Of a DNA stretch of 64,000 nt, positions 46,222 to 54,935 are shown piece after piece. The notes beneath the pieces were generated by a model. The model was not told the origin of the DNA. It worked only from the letters and a program-made list of their open reading frames with translations, and ran no database searches. A program made the position numbers and the translations under genes. The first letter of the stretch is position 1; each line of letters begins with the position of its first letter. The DNA is from Pseudolabrys sp. FHR47 (GTDB lineage Bacteria > Pseudomonadota > Alphaproteobacteria > Rhizobiales > Xanthobacteraceae), in the NCBI RefSeq assembly GCF_005153485.1, contig NZ_CP039740.1:1-64000 (forward strand). The letters are read 5' to 3'.

Positions 46222-47741
46222 CGAGCTCCTGGATCATCGCCCCCGTCGCGATCCCGGCCATGACCGCGGCTTTCCTGGTGCTGGCGTTACGTCACAGCCT
46301 CGCCGCCCAGCGCGTCGTGTCGGTCGCAGCGACTGTCCTCCAACTCGCCGTGGCGATCGGGCTTTACGTCATCGCCAGCGACGGCGAATTGCGCACTTAC
46401 CTCCTCGGCAACTGGCCGGCGCCTTTCGGCATCGTGCTGGTGCTGGACCGCCTCGCCGCCATCATGCTGCTGCTCACCGGGCTGCTCGCCTCCGGCATCG
46501 TGCTCGCCGCGCTCGGCGAGTGGGACAAGCGCGGGCGCCATTTCCATGCGCTATTCCAGTTTCAATTGCTCGGCGTCAACGGCGCATTCCTGACCGGCGA
46601 CCTGTTCAACCTGTTCGTGTTCTTCGAGGTGCTGCTGATCGCATCCTACGGACTGATGCTGCATGGCGGTGGCCCCCGCCGACTCGTGGCCGGCTTCCAT
46701 TACATCGGCATCAACCTGATCGGCTCGACGGTCTTCCTGTTCGCGGCCGGCTTGATCTACGCTGCCACCGGCACGCTCAACATGGCCGACCTCGCAGCGA
46801 AGGTGCCACTCGTCATGCAGGCCAACCAGCCTCTGCTGGCGGCCGGCGCGCTGCTGCTGCTCACCGTCTTCGCCACCAAGTCGGCAATGGTGCCGCTGCA
46901 CTGGTGGCTGCCAACCGCCTATGGCTCGACGTCGCCGCCGGTCGCGGCGATGTTCGCCATCATGACCAAGGTGGGCGCCTATTCGCTCATTCGCGTCTAT
47001 ACGCTGATCTTCGGCGCCAGCGCCGGCCCGCTGGCCGACATCGCGGCGCCATGGATTCTGCCGGCCGGCATCCTCACACTCGTGCTCGGCACGATCGGGG
47101 TGCTGGCGACCCGCCGTATCGTCGATCTCGTCTGTTATTCACTGATCGCCTCGATGGGCACGCTGCTGATCGCCATCGGGCTCGCCACCGAGGCCGCATT
47201 GGCTGCCGCGATGTATTACGCCCTGCAGAGCACCGTGGCCGGCGCGGCCCTGTTCCTGCTCGCCGGCCTGCTCGCACCGGAGAAAGACAGCCGCGTATCG
47301 TTCGCCTGGCAGACGCAATACGCCACTTTGTTCGCCGGCTTCTATTTCCTGCTTGCCATTGCGACGGTCGGCCTGCCGCCGCTGGCCGGATTCATCGGCA
47401 AGCTGCTGATCCTCGACGCCGGACGCGCGGCTTCCGCCGCGGCGACCGTGTGGCCGGCGATCCTGATCACGAGCCTGTTGCTGACCATCGGTTTCGCACG
47501 CGGCGGCATCCGCATATTCTGGAAGCCATCGCCAAGCTTGGAGGAGCCGGCGCAGCGCGCTGTTCCCGCGGGGCCGGTCGCCGTGATCGCCGGCATGATT
47601 GTCGTCATCGCGGGTCTCAGTCTGTTCGCCGGCGCGGTGATGGACGATCTGACCGCCATGGCGGAACAACTACGCTCGCCGGAGCGCTATATCGCGGCGG
47701 TGCTGCGGGCACACGTCACCCTCAACCTGACGGGAGAATAG
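46218..47741 (+). CDS. mrpD: Mrp antiporter subunit D
   Basis: A 507-residue NuoM/NuoN-like subunit with about 14 helices. Conserved stretches are FNLFVFFEVLLIASYGLMLHG (with the proton-path Glu), TKSAMVPLHWWLPTAYGSTSPPVAAMFAIMTKVGAYSLIRVY and FAGFYFLLAIATVGLPPLAGFIGKLLIL. It overlaps mrpC by four bases and mrpE follows three bases later. Confidence 0.95.
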   Translation: MTSSWIIAPVAIPAMTAAFLVLALRHSLAAQRVVSVAATVLQLAVAIGLYVIASDGELRTYLLGNWPAPFGIVLVLDRLAAIMLLLTGLLASGIVLAALGEWDKRGRHFHALFQFQLLGVNGAFLTGDLFNLFVFFEVLLIASYGLMLHGGGPRRLVAGFHYIGINLIGSTVFLFAAGLIYAATGTLNMADLAAKVPLVMQANQPLLAAGALLLLTVFATKSAMVPLHWWLPTAYGSTSPPVAAMFAIMTKVGAYSLIRVYTLIFGASAGPLADIAAPWILPAGILTLVLGTIGVLATRRIVDLVCYSLIASMGTLLIAIGLATEAALAAAMYYALQSTVAGAALFLLAGLLAPEKDSRVSFAWQTQYATLFAGFYFLLAIATVGLPPLAGFIGKLLILDAGRAASAAATVWPAILITSLLLTIGFARGGIRIFWKPSPSLEEPAQRAVPAGPVAVIAGMIVVIAGLSLFAGAVMDDLTAMAEQLRSPERYIAAVLRAHVTLNLTGE

Positions 47742-47744
47742 GTC

Positions 47745-48233
47745 ATGCGCGGCGTGCTTCGCCATCCAGTGCTGATCGCGGTCCTCGCTTTGGTGTGGGT
47801 GCTGCTCATCAATGACTTCTCGTGGGGCGCGCTCGTCTTCGGATTGTTGCTCGGGGTCGGGATTACCGCCATCACCAGTTCCTGGTGGCCCAACGGCGTG
47901 AAGCTTCGCAACCCGCTGGCGATGATCGAATACGCCGGCATCGTGCTGTGGGACATCGTTGTGTCCAATGTGCAGGTGGCCTATCTGGTGTTGTTCCGCC
48001 GCGGCGACAGTTTGCGGTCGCAATTCGTCACCGTGCCGCTGGCCCTGGAAAGTCCCGAGGCGATCGCGACTTTGGCCGGAACGATCACGATGACGCCGGG
48101 GACACTGAGCGCGGATGTGAGCGCCGACGGCCGCTCGCTGCTGGTTCATTGCCTCGAGACGACCGACCCCGCCGATACGGTGGCCGGCATCAAGTCCCGC
48201 TACGAGAGCCGCCTGATGAGGATATTCGCATGA
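47745..48233 (+). CDS. mrpE: Mrp antiporter subunit E
   Basis: A 162-residue subunit with two N-terminal helices followed by IEYAGIVLWDIVVSNVQVAYLVLFRRGDSLRSQFVTVPL and TITMTPGTLSADVSADGRSLLVHCLE, both typical of MrpE. It overlaps the mrpF start by four bases. Confidence 0.94.
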   Translation: MRGVLRHPVLIAVLALVWVLLINDFSWGALVFGLLLGVGITAITSSWWPNGVKLRNPLAMIEYAGIVLWDIVVSNVQVAYLVLFRRGDSLRSQFVTVPLALESPEAIATLAGTITMTPGTLSADVSADGRSLLVHCLETTDPADTVAGIKSRYESRLMRIFA

Positions 48234-48499
48234 TCGCCGCCGCCTGCACTTTCGCGCTGGTCGCCATATCGGTCTCGCTGCTGATGAATGTCTACCGGCT
48301 CATCGCCGGCCCGGACGCGACCGACCGCATTCTTGCGCTCGACACGATGGTGATCAACGCGATCGGCCTGATCGTGCTCGCAGGAATCATGTTCGGCACC
48401 ACCATGTATTTCGAGGCCGCCCTGCTATTCGCCATGGTCGGGTTCGTCTCGACGGTGGCGTTCTGCAAGTTCCTGCTGCGCGGCAATGTAATCGAGTGA
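48230..48499 (+). CDS. mrpF: Mrp antiporter subunit F
   Basis: An 89-residue three-helix subunit (LLMNVYRLIAGPDATDRILALDTMVINAIGLIVL, then MFGTTMYFEAALLFAMVGFVSTVAFCKFLLRG). The Asp in GPDATDRILALD is conserved in MrpF and in bile-acid-resistance relatives. The ATG at 48230 overlaps the mrpE stop. Confidence 0.94.
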   Translation: MIAAACTFALVAISVSLLMNVYRLIAGPDATDRILALDTMVINAIGLIVLAGIMFGTTMYFEAALLFAMVGFVSTVAFCKFLLRGNVIE

Positions 48500-48891
48500 C
48501 CGTCATGGCAACGCTTCTCGAATTCGTCATCGCCGCCTTCATTGTGATCGGGAGCGTGTTCCTGTTCGTCGGATCGTTCGGGCTCGCCAAGCTGCCCGAC
48601 ACGATGCGCCGGCTGCATGCCCCGACCAAGGCAACCACGCTCGGCATCGGTTCGCTCTTGATTGCGTCGCTGATTTACTTCGCCTCGCACGATGCGGCCG
48701 GCATCCACGAACTCCTGATCACGCTGTTCCTGTTCCTGACCGCGCCGGTCAGCGCCGTCATGATCGCCAAGGCGCACATCTTCCGGCACCGCGAGGTGCA
48801 GCGCACGCTCTCTAAGGACGCGGGCGGCTCCGGCTGGGCCACGCTGAATGCTGCGCCGGATGCGCCGCCTCAACCAAGTGAGCAGCATTAG
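48496..48891 (+). CDS. mrpG: Mrp antiporter subunit G
   Basis: A 131-residue subunit with three helices. FVGSFGLAKLPDTMRRLHAPTKATTLGIGSLLIASLI and LITLFLFLTAPVSAVMIAKAHIFR are typical. The frame opens at a GTG (48496) overlapping the mrpF stop, and an ATG at 48505 is also possible. Last gene of the operon, followed by a hairpin shared with the convergent copper genes. Confidence 0.93.
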   Translation: MTVMATLLEFVIAAFIVIGSVFLFVGSFGLAKLPDTMRRLHAPTKATTLGIGSLLIASLIYFASHDAAGIHELLITLFLFLTAPVSAVMIAKAHIFRHREVQRTLSKDAGGSGWATLNAAPDAPPQPSEQH

Positions 48892-48898
48892 CGTGGCC

Positions 48899-48920
48899 CC
48901 TCCTGGCCTGGGCCAGGAGG
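48899..48920. terminator. Hairpin between convergent mrpG and DUF411 genes
   Basis: A perfect CCTCCTGGCC/GGCCAGGAGG stem with a two-base loop lies between the two convergent stops. There is no T-run, so it may work weakly or need Rho. Confidence 0.6.
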
Positions 48921-48959
48921 GCAAATTGCGACTCTAGACAGTGGCCGCACCCACGATGC

Positions 48960-49415
48960 TCACGGATAGCTGGCAAAGATCTCCGTCGAGCCATCGCGCC
49001 GCAACAGCAAGACCTTGTACGGTTCGGAGTTCGGTCCAGGCTCGCCCATGCCGGGCGAACCGGATGGCATGTCAGGAACCACGAGCCCGATCGCATCCGG
49101 ACGCTCTTTCAGCAACCTCGCGACCTCGCGAGCCGGCACGTGCCCCTCTACGACGTAACCGTCGATGAGGCCGGTGTGACAGGAGGTTAGCCCCTCTCTC
49201 AGTCCGGCTTTCATTTTTCGGTTCCACAGATCGCCGGCCGGCAAGTATTTGAGTTTGGTCGCATAGCCATTTTCCTGCAGATGGCGCGACCAGGCGACGC
49301 AACAGCCGCAGCCTGCCGTCGACAGTATCTCGACCGTGCCCGCGGCCGAGGCGACAACCGTCATCGCCAACAGCCCGACCGCCGATATAGCGCCTCTAAG
49401 CATATTGATCATCAT
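48960..49415 (-). CDS. DUF411 family, probable copper-binding exported protein
   Basis: A 151-residue exported protein of the DUF411 family, often found beside copper-resistance genes. A signal peptide (about residues 1-25, ending ASA-A) precedes the motif STAGCGCCVAWSRHL, whose Cys pair with further residues probably binds metal, and GLTSCHTGLIDGYVVEGHVPAREV with Cys and His. It is transcribed after the multicopper oxidase gene on the same strand. Copper delivery or tolerance is inferred from context. Confidence 0.87.
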   Translation of the reverse strand: MMINMLRGAISAVGLLAMTVVASAAGTVEILSTAGCGCCVAWSRHLQENGYATKLKYLPAGDLWNRKMKAGLREGLTSCHTGLIDGYVVEGHVPAREVARLLKERPDAIGLVVPDMPSGSPGMGEPGPNSEPYKVLLLRRDGSTEIFASYP

Positions 49416-49451
49416 TCGCTCCTCAATTCGCTCTCGTTGCGCAGCGGTGAG

Positions 49452-50978
49452 TCAACCAAGGTTGTCATAGGTCAGGTAAGCCATCATGCCCGTCGCCATG
49501 TGGTAGAGATGATGGCAGTGCAGCGGCCATTTGCCGGCATTACTGGCGTCGAAGACAACGGTAACCGCACCGCCCGGAGGCACCAGCACGGTATCGCGCA
49601 CCGCGCCGGACATCTGGCGGTCGTCTATGGCGATCACCTGGAAGTGGTGACCGTGCAAGTGCATCGGATGCGCCATCATCGAGGCGTTTCGCATCGTGAC
49701 CTCGATGCGCTCGCCGCGACGCGCACGTAGCTCGGCGGCGCCACCGATGCCCCAAACATAGCCGTGCATGTGCCCCATCAGTGTCAGCGCGAAACGCCGG
49801 TCGGCCGGCCGTGCCGTGAGCGGATTGCGCGCCCGCAGCCTTTGTTCGAGCGATGCATCCACGATCGGGCCGGCGGCCTCGGCCACCGATGCGATGCGAT
49901 GCACGGCTGCGCCGGGCGTCGCCAGAATGACGCCGGTGCGCTCCACCGCCCCTTCACGGACGGCGAGAACCGGGTAGGCGCCCGCGCCTTGCGGCAAGGT
50001 CAGGCTGATGTCGAGCCGCTGCCCCATGCTGATCGGGAAAGCGGTGCCATTGATTGGCTCGATCTCCTGCCCATCGACCGCGACAAGGCTCCCCTGAACG
50101 CGGCCGGTGTCGATGCTGAACGCGGTCGCCGTAGCGCCATTGATGATACGCAGGCGGACACGGCCGCTGTTTTCGACGCGCACCACTTGCGGATCGTCGA
50201 GGGTGCGGTCGTTGGCGAGATAGGCGTCGTAGTCGATGTCATTGAGGTCCATGCCGGCCATCGGCATCCCGGCCATGCCGCCGCCCATAGGCATCTGACT
50301 CATGTTGCCGCGCGCCGCTGCCGGAGGGCTCATCATCGACCCGCCATGCATGCCTCCATGCATCCCGCCCATGCCGCCCATACTGCCGCCGGAACTCCGC
50401 GGACCCATCTGCGAACCGTGCCCCTGATCTTGCGTCAGTTTGGCCAGCAGTTCCTGTGCAGGCGTGAAGGAAAAGTCATGCAGCAGAATGACCACCTCCT
50501 GTTCGTCGCGCTGGAGGTCGGCGGCCGTCCTGACGATCAGCGGCGCGGCGAGCAGGTTCTGTTCCTGAAGGGTGTGGGCATGCATCCAGTTCGTGCCGCC
50601 TGCGCCGACTGGAAAAGTATAGCGGCGCGCGCTGCCCGGCGCGATCAGTGGCTCCGGATTGTCCGGAACGCCGTCCGACTTCCAGGGCGGCGTGAGGCCG
50701 TGCCAATGGACGATCGTCGGTTCGTCGATGTCGTTGCGAAGCTCGACATCGAATGTGTCGCCGGCGTTCAGGGTGACACCGTGCGTGCCGTCGGCTTGCA
50801 GCAGTCCGAAGACACGCGCTGCCTTGCCCTTGATATCCAAGGTGCGGCTGACGATTCCAAGCTTGATCGGTGGAGCGCCGATCGTCTGGGCCCAGCTTAG
50901 ACCGGGGTTCAAGAAACTGTTTGTGCCGAGGGCCGCGGCACCGGTCATCATTGTTTTAAGCAGTTCACGGCGATTCAT
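49452..50978 (-). CDS. Multicopper oxidase (CopA/PcoA-like), Tat-exported
   Basis: A 508-residue oxidase. The Tat signal starts MNRRELLKTMM. Copper ligands are visible: HWHG and MHAHTLQEQ in the first cupredoxin domain, HPMHLHGHHFQV, and the C-terminal HCHHLYHMATGMM with the type-1 Cys, His and Met. A Met/Gly/His-rich segment (about residues 195-260) resembles the methionine-rich loops of CopA-type copper-resistance oxidases, which oxidise Cu(I) in the periplasm. Residue MHAHT replaces the usual HSH. It lies with DUF411 downstream and a Cys-rich exported protein upstream. Confidence 0.93.
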   Translation of the reverse strand: MNRRELLKTMMTGAAALGTNSFLNPGLSWAQTIGAPPIKLGIVSRTLDIKGKAARVFGLLQADGTHGVTLNAGDTFDVELRNDIDEPTIVHWHGLTPPWKSDGVPDNPEPLIAPGSARRYTFPVGAGGTNWMHAHTLQEQNLLAAPLIVRTAADLQRDEQEVVILLHDFSFTPAQELLAKLTQDQGHGSQMGPRSSGGSMGGMGGMHGGMHGGSMMSPPAAARGNMSQMPMGGGMAGMPMAGMDLNDIDYDAYLANDRTLDDPQVVRVENSGRVRLRIINGATATAFSIDTGRVQGSLVAVDGQEIEPINGTAFPISMGQRLDISLTLPQGAGAYPVLAVREGAVERTGVILATPGAAVHRIASVAEAAGPIVDASLEQRLRARNPLTARPADRRFALTLMGHMHGYVWGIGGAAELRARRGERIEVTMRNASMMAHPMHLHGHHFQVIAIDDRQMSGAVRDTVLVPPGGAVTVVFDASNAGKWPLHCHHLYHMATGMMAYLTYDNLG

Positions 50979-51082
50979 GATTCAGACTCCCGTCTTGCCT
51001 GCCTCTCGCAGGCGATGCGATCCGGCGCGTCGCCAGGACGCGCGTCGATATCCCGATGCGACATCGGGCATCTTCAGGTGGA

Positions 51083-51454
51083 TCAGCTTCGAGGAGGTCC
51101 GTGAGGGGGCGCGACGGCGATGCCGGCGGCTGGCTCATCTTGTATGCGGTCGTGGCCGGTGGCCGCCAGTACGCCCGGCTGCTCTACGGCCGCGACAATC
51201 GCGCTGCAGTCAGCGCACATCGCCGCGCAACAGCGATCGACCTGCATCGCACCGGCTTTGCCATTCTCATCATGGTCGGCATAAACCGGGGCCTCGTCGT
51301 GAGCGACGTTGCTCACGGCAATGCCCGCCGGCTCGGCACCGTCGGTGCAATTGATCGCATGAGCGCTTGCCATGGGCGCCACAAGCAGCGCCAGCACAAG
51401 CCCGGCGACCAGCGCCGTTCTCGCCAAGGCAGCAAGTTTTGCCAATGAACTCAT
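51083..51454 (-). CDS. Small Cys-rich exported protein of the copper gene group
   Basis: A 123-residue protein with a long signal peptide (about residues 1-32, ending ASA-H). The mature part has one CTDG Cys, several His and Asp residues, and a cluster DRCCAAMCADCSA that could bind metal. It is first of three minus-strand genes with the multicopper oxidase and DUF411, so a copper-binding role is plausible but not shown. I do not recognise a family with confidence. Confidence 0.6.
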   Translation of the reverse strand: MSSLAKLAALARTALVAGLVLALLVAPMASAHAINCTDGAEPAGIAVSNVAHDEAPVYADHDENGKAGAMQVDRCCAAMCADCSAIVAAVEQPGVLAATGHDRIQDEPAAGIAVAPPHGPPRS

Positions 51455-51506
51455 TTGGCCAGTCTAGTGCAAAATGAGCCGGAATTATTGACAGGGATCA
51501 AAGCGC

Positions 51507-52661
51507 TTAAATCAGCTTCGCCGCCGCCAGGTCCCGCATCAGCGACCGCGTGCCATAGGTCCAGTGCGGGCAATCCGGCGAGTATTTCACGCGGTTGACC
51601 AGCGCGCCGAGCTTGTCCGACGCAATCGTGACCGTGTCGCCGATCTTGTGGGTGAAGCCGCGGCCCACCTCGCCGCGATCCTTCGACGGCACGAACATGG
51701 TGCCGAGATAAAGCGCCATGCCATCGGGGTATTGATGATGCGGCCCCATCGCCGCCGCGACCAGTTCCTCCGGCGAGCGGCTGATCTCGGCCATCGAGCT
51801 CGAACCTTCGAGGAAAAAACCGTCGGTGCCTTCGACGGTCAGGTTGACCCGCGCCTTTTTCACATCGGCGATGGAAAAGGTGTCGTCGAACAGGCGGATG
51901 AACGGACCGAGCGCGGCGGAGGCGTTGTTGTCCTTGGTCTTGCCGAGCAGCAGCGCCGAGCGGCCTTCCATGTCGCGCAGATTGACGTCGTTGCCGAGCG
52001 TGGCACCGACGATGCGGCCGGAGCTGGCGGCGATGACCGCGATTTCCGGCTCGGGATTGTTCCAGGTCGAAGCCTCGAGCAGCCCGATATCGGCGCCGAA
52101 ACCGACCGACGACATGGGCTGGCATTTGGTGAAAATCTCGGCGTCCGGGCCAATGCCGACTTCGAGATATTGCGACCAGACGCCGCGCGCGATCAGCTTG
52201 GCCTTGATCGCCATCGCTTCCGGCGAGCCCGGCCTGAGCTTCGACAGATCCTCGCCGATCAGGCCGTGAATGTCGGCGCGGATCGCCTCGGCCTTGTCGG
52301 CGGAGCCGCGCGCCTGCTCCTCGATGACGCGCTCGAGCAGGCTGACGACGAAGGTGACGCCAGCCGCCTTCACAGCGTGGAGATCGACCGGGGACAAGAG
52401 GCGAATGGCACTGGCGGCATGGGTGAGGCTTCCCGCCGTAATCGCATCGAGCGTTGCGATGGTTTTGCCGTTGACGCCGCGCACATAGGCGGCGGGATCG
52501 TCCATCTCGCAGATGTCGCGGACCGTCGGCGCATGGACCGAGGTGATATCAATGACCGCGCCGTCGCGGACGGTCACGACCAGCGGATGCGCGGTCCCCG
52601 GTGCATGAGCGCGGCCGAGAAAGGTGCCGCTGCCCGGCAGACGCATGGAATGGCTGGCCAT
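51507..52661 (-). CDS. Fumarylacetoacetate hydrolase (FAH) family protein
   Basis: A 384-residue FAH-superfamily enzyme, a group that breaks C-C bonds or dehydrates sugar acids with a divalent metal. Metal ligands are likely the two Glu in NNPEPEIAVI and the Asp in LGNDVNLRD. LLERVIEEQARGSADKAEAIR and GFFLEGSSSMAEISRSPEELV are typical of the 2-keto-3-deoxy-acid dehydratase-like subgroup. It is monocistronic between the copper genes and a response regulator. The exact substrate is unknown. Confidence 0.87.
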   Translation of the reverse strand: MASHSMRLPGSGTFLGRAHAPGTAHPLVVTVRDGAVIDITSVHAPTVRDICEMDDPAAYVRGVNGKTIATLDAITAGSLTHAASAIRLLSPVDLHAVKAAGVTFVVSLLERVIEEQARGSADKAEAIRADIHGLIGEDLSKLRPGSPEAMAIKAKLIARGVWSQYLEVGIGPDAEIFTKCQPMSSVGFGADIGLLEASTWNNPEPEIAVIAASSGRIVGATLGNDVNLRDMEGRSALLLGKTKDNNASAALGPFIRLFDDTFSIADVKKARVNLTVEGTDGFFLEGSSSMAEISRSPEELVAAAMGPHHQYPDGMALYLGTMFVPSKDRGEVGRGFTHKIGDTVTIASDKLGALVNRVKYSPDCPHWTYGTRSLMRDLAAAKLI

Positions 52662-52737
52662 GAACTCCCCCGAAATTGTTATTGCGCGGGAGTTTAGAAC
52701 GCCGGGGGCGGCCAGCGCCAGCCTCGGCTAGGCGGCG

Positions 52738-53238
52738 TTAGCGGCGGACGTCGGCGGGATCGAGTTCGAGGTCGGTCGACATCTTGCGCGGCTGCGGCAC
52801 ATAGGCATCGCCAAGCTGCACCATCGGGCGCGGATTGATCACGATCGAACTCAGGCGATCGTGCAGCGCCTTGGCCGAGGTCGGCTTGACCAGGAATTCG
52901 TTGATGCCGGCATGCAGTGCCTGGACCACCGACGAGCGGTGGGCGCGCGAGGTCAGCATGATGATCGGCAGGTTCGGCCGCGGAAACACGCCGGGCGAAC
53001 GAACGATGCGCACGACCTCCATGCCGTTGAGAAGCGGCATGTCCCAGTCGAGCAGCATGACATCGGGATCGGAATTGCGGATCTGCTCGAGGGCGGCGAG
53101 GCCGTCGGCGGCTTCCATCACCGACTTGGCGCCGAGATTCATCAACATCATGCGCGTGACCTTGCGCATGTAGGCGTTGCCGTCCACCACAAGGATGTTC
53201 AGCCCTTGAATCATCGATTCGAGCGGACTTTTCGGCAT
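52738..53238 (-). CDS. Single-domain response regulator (CheY-like)
   Basis: A 166-residue protein with a complete receiver domain: acidic residue in ILVVDGNAYMRKV, phosphorylation Asp in VMLLDWDMPLLNG, Thr/Ser in IIMLTSRAH and Lys in FLVKPTSAK. Of the usual Asp pair in the first strand only one is present (VVDGN). The C-terminal 40 residues have no DNA-binding domain, so it likely acts through protein contact. No histidine kinase lies nearby. The ATG at 53238 is preferred over one seven codons earlier. Confidence 0.9.
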   Translation of the reverse strand: MPKSPLESMIQGLNILVVDGNAYMRKVTRMMLMNLGAKSVMEAADGLAALEQIRNSDPDVMLLDWDMPLLNGMEVVRIVRSPGVFPRPNLPIIMLTSRAHRSSVVQALHAGINEFLVKPTSAKALHDRLSSIVINPRPMVQLGDAYVPQPRKMSTDLELDPADVRR

Positions 53239-53410
53239 ACGCGACCGGTAACCTTTCATAAAGCCCGACCAACTTACCGGCCAAACTCTGTCAATTTCGC
53301 TAAAACCGACCGTTCAATTTGTCGCGTTTGTTCCGCCTGCCCCCTCGCGGACCTACATCTGCCTTGCCAAATTGGATGGGAGGCCGCGCGCCGGACAAGG
53401 ACAGGACGCC

Positions 53411-53770
53411 ATGAAACAGCCCGGACCCGACCATCCCATCGCGATTTCGCGGAACGGACGGCGCGTCCGCGTAACTTTCGCCGGCCGGACGATCGCCGAC
53501 ACGACACGGGCCCTGACGCTGACGGAAGCGCGTTATCCTGCCGTTTACTATATTCCGCAGGAGGACGCCGACATGGCGCTGCTCACGCGCACCGCGCATG
53601 CGAGCCATTGCCCGTACAAAGGCGACGCCAGCTACTTCTCTATCTCGGTGGATGGCCGCACCGCCGCGAACGCAGTGTGGAGCTACGAGGCGCCCTTCCC
53701 GGCCGTGGCCGCGATCAAGGACCATCTCGCCTTCTATCCGGACCGGGTGGATGAGATCGAAGTTGCGTGA
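53411..53770 (+). CDS. DUF427 family protein
   Basis: A 119-residue protein of the DUF427 family, identified by RVRVTFAGRTIADTTRALTLTEARYPAVYYIPQEDADMALL, SHCPYKGDASYFSI and a closing VAAIKDHLAFYPDRVDEIEV. The fold is known but the function is not. The ATG at 53411 follows AGGACAGGACGCC, and an upstream extension to 53372 is unlike the family. It is convergent with the PDZ protein gene, three bases apart. Confidence 0.9.
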   Translation: MKQPGPDHPIAISRNGRRVRVTFAGRTIADTTRALTLTEARYPAVYYIPQEDADMALLTRTAHASHCPYKGDASYFSISVDGRTAANAVWSYEAPFPAVAAIKDHLAFYPDRVDEIEVA

Positions 53771-53773
53771 GCC

Positions 53774-54757
53774 TCAATGCACCTTCGGGCCCTTGAGGAA
53801 TTTGTTGCGGTCGGAGGAATTCACCCGCACGTCGAAGGTGACGCCGTCGCGATGCAAGGTCAGCGGCACCTCGACGCCGGCGGTGCCGAGCGCCCAGATG
53901 CCGCGATAAAGCTCGCCCAGGGTCGAAACCTTCTGTCCGGCCACCGCCACGATCATGTCGCCGGTCCTGATCTCGGCGCGCGCCGCCGGGCCCTTGTCGG
54001 CAACGCCGACGATCACCAACGTCTCCTCGATCTCGGTGGTGAAGATGCCGAGCCATGGCCGCACCGGACGATCGACGCGGCCGAACCGCGACAGATCATT
54101 CAGCACCGGCTTCAAGAGGTCGATCGGGATCATCATGTTGAGATGCTCGCCGGCGCCGCCGCTCTCGCCGCCGGTGGCGCGCTCGATCTGCAGCGAGCCG
54201 ATGCCGACGAGATCGCCGCGCGATGAGATCAGCCCGGTGCCGCCCCAATGCGGGTGCGCCGGAAATGTAAAGATCGCGTCGTCGATCAGATATTCCCAGT
54301 AACCGGCGAATTCCTGCCGGGCCGCGACGCGCGCCGCGAGCGACTGCGTGCGTCCGCCGGCGGCGCCGATGACGACGCGGTCGCCGAGATCGACATCGCG
54401 CGACGAGCCGAGTTCGAGTATCGGCAGATTGGGCCGGCCGAGCGCCTGCACCAGACCGAAGCCGGTCTCCTGATCGGCGCCCAGCGCGTGGCCTTCCATG
54501 ACGCGGCCATCCGACAGATGCAGCCAGATCGTCTCGGCTTCGGTGATGAGATAACCCACGGTCAGCACCAGGCCGTCGCCGATGAGCACACCGTTGCCGG
54601 CGCGCTCGACGCCGAGCGTGTCCGCCGTGAAGGCGTCGTGCGGGATGATCGAGTGCAGGCCGACCACCGACGACAGCGCGCGGTCGAGATCGAAGCCGTA
54701 GTCCTCCGGACGCGGCTGCTCGCCGGGCGGCACCTTGAATTCCATCAGCGAAGCCAT
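53774..54757 (-). CDS. HtrA-like PDZ protein with degenerate trypsin domain
   Basis: A 327-residue protein with the layout of HtrA/DegP: a trypsin-like domain (about residues 30-215) and one PDZ domain (about residues 225-315; RPWLGIFTTEIEE, VADKGPAARAEIRTGDMIVAVAGQKV). The catalytic triad is lost. Against HtrA, His of T-N-x-H-V is Tyr (LVLTVGYLI), Asp of D-x-x-S-D-I-A is Gly (DQETGFGLV), and Ser of G-N-S-G-G is Gly (HWGGTGLIS). No signal peptide is seen after the ATG at 54757. It is probably a non-proteolytic binding or scaffold protein, which is inferred. Confidence 0.88.
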   Translation of the reverse strand: MASLMEFKVPPGEQPRPEDYGFDLDRALSSVVGLHSIIPHDAFTADTLGVERAGNGVLIGDGLVLTVGYLITEAETIWLHLSDGRVMEGHALGADQETGFGLVQALGRPNLPILELGSSRDVDLGDRVVIGAAGGRTQSLAARVAARQEFAGYWEYLIDDAIFTFPAHPHWGGTGLISSRGDLVGIGSLQIERATGGESGGAGEHLNMMIPIDLLKPVLNDLSRFGRVDRPVRPWLGIFTTEIEETLVIVGVADKGPAARAEIRTGDMIVAVAGQKVSTLGELYRGIWALGTAGVEVPLTLHRDGVTFDVRVNSSDRNKFLKGPKVH

Positions 54758-54935
54758 CGGTAAACACCCCTCTGTCTTCGTCCTCAGATAGGGATGATGA
54801 TAGCCGCCGCCATAGGCGCCTGAAAACCGCAAATTGCGCCTCACGCATAGGTGTCATTGCCGGACTTGACCCGGCATTCCCGGATGCCTTTCTAAGGAGA
54901 GCATTTTCCCGCCGGCCTCGTGCCAGAGAGAATTT

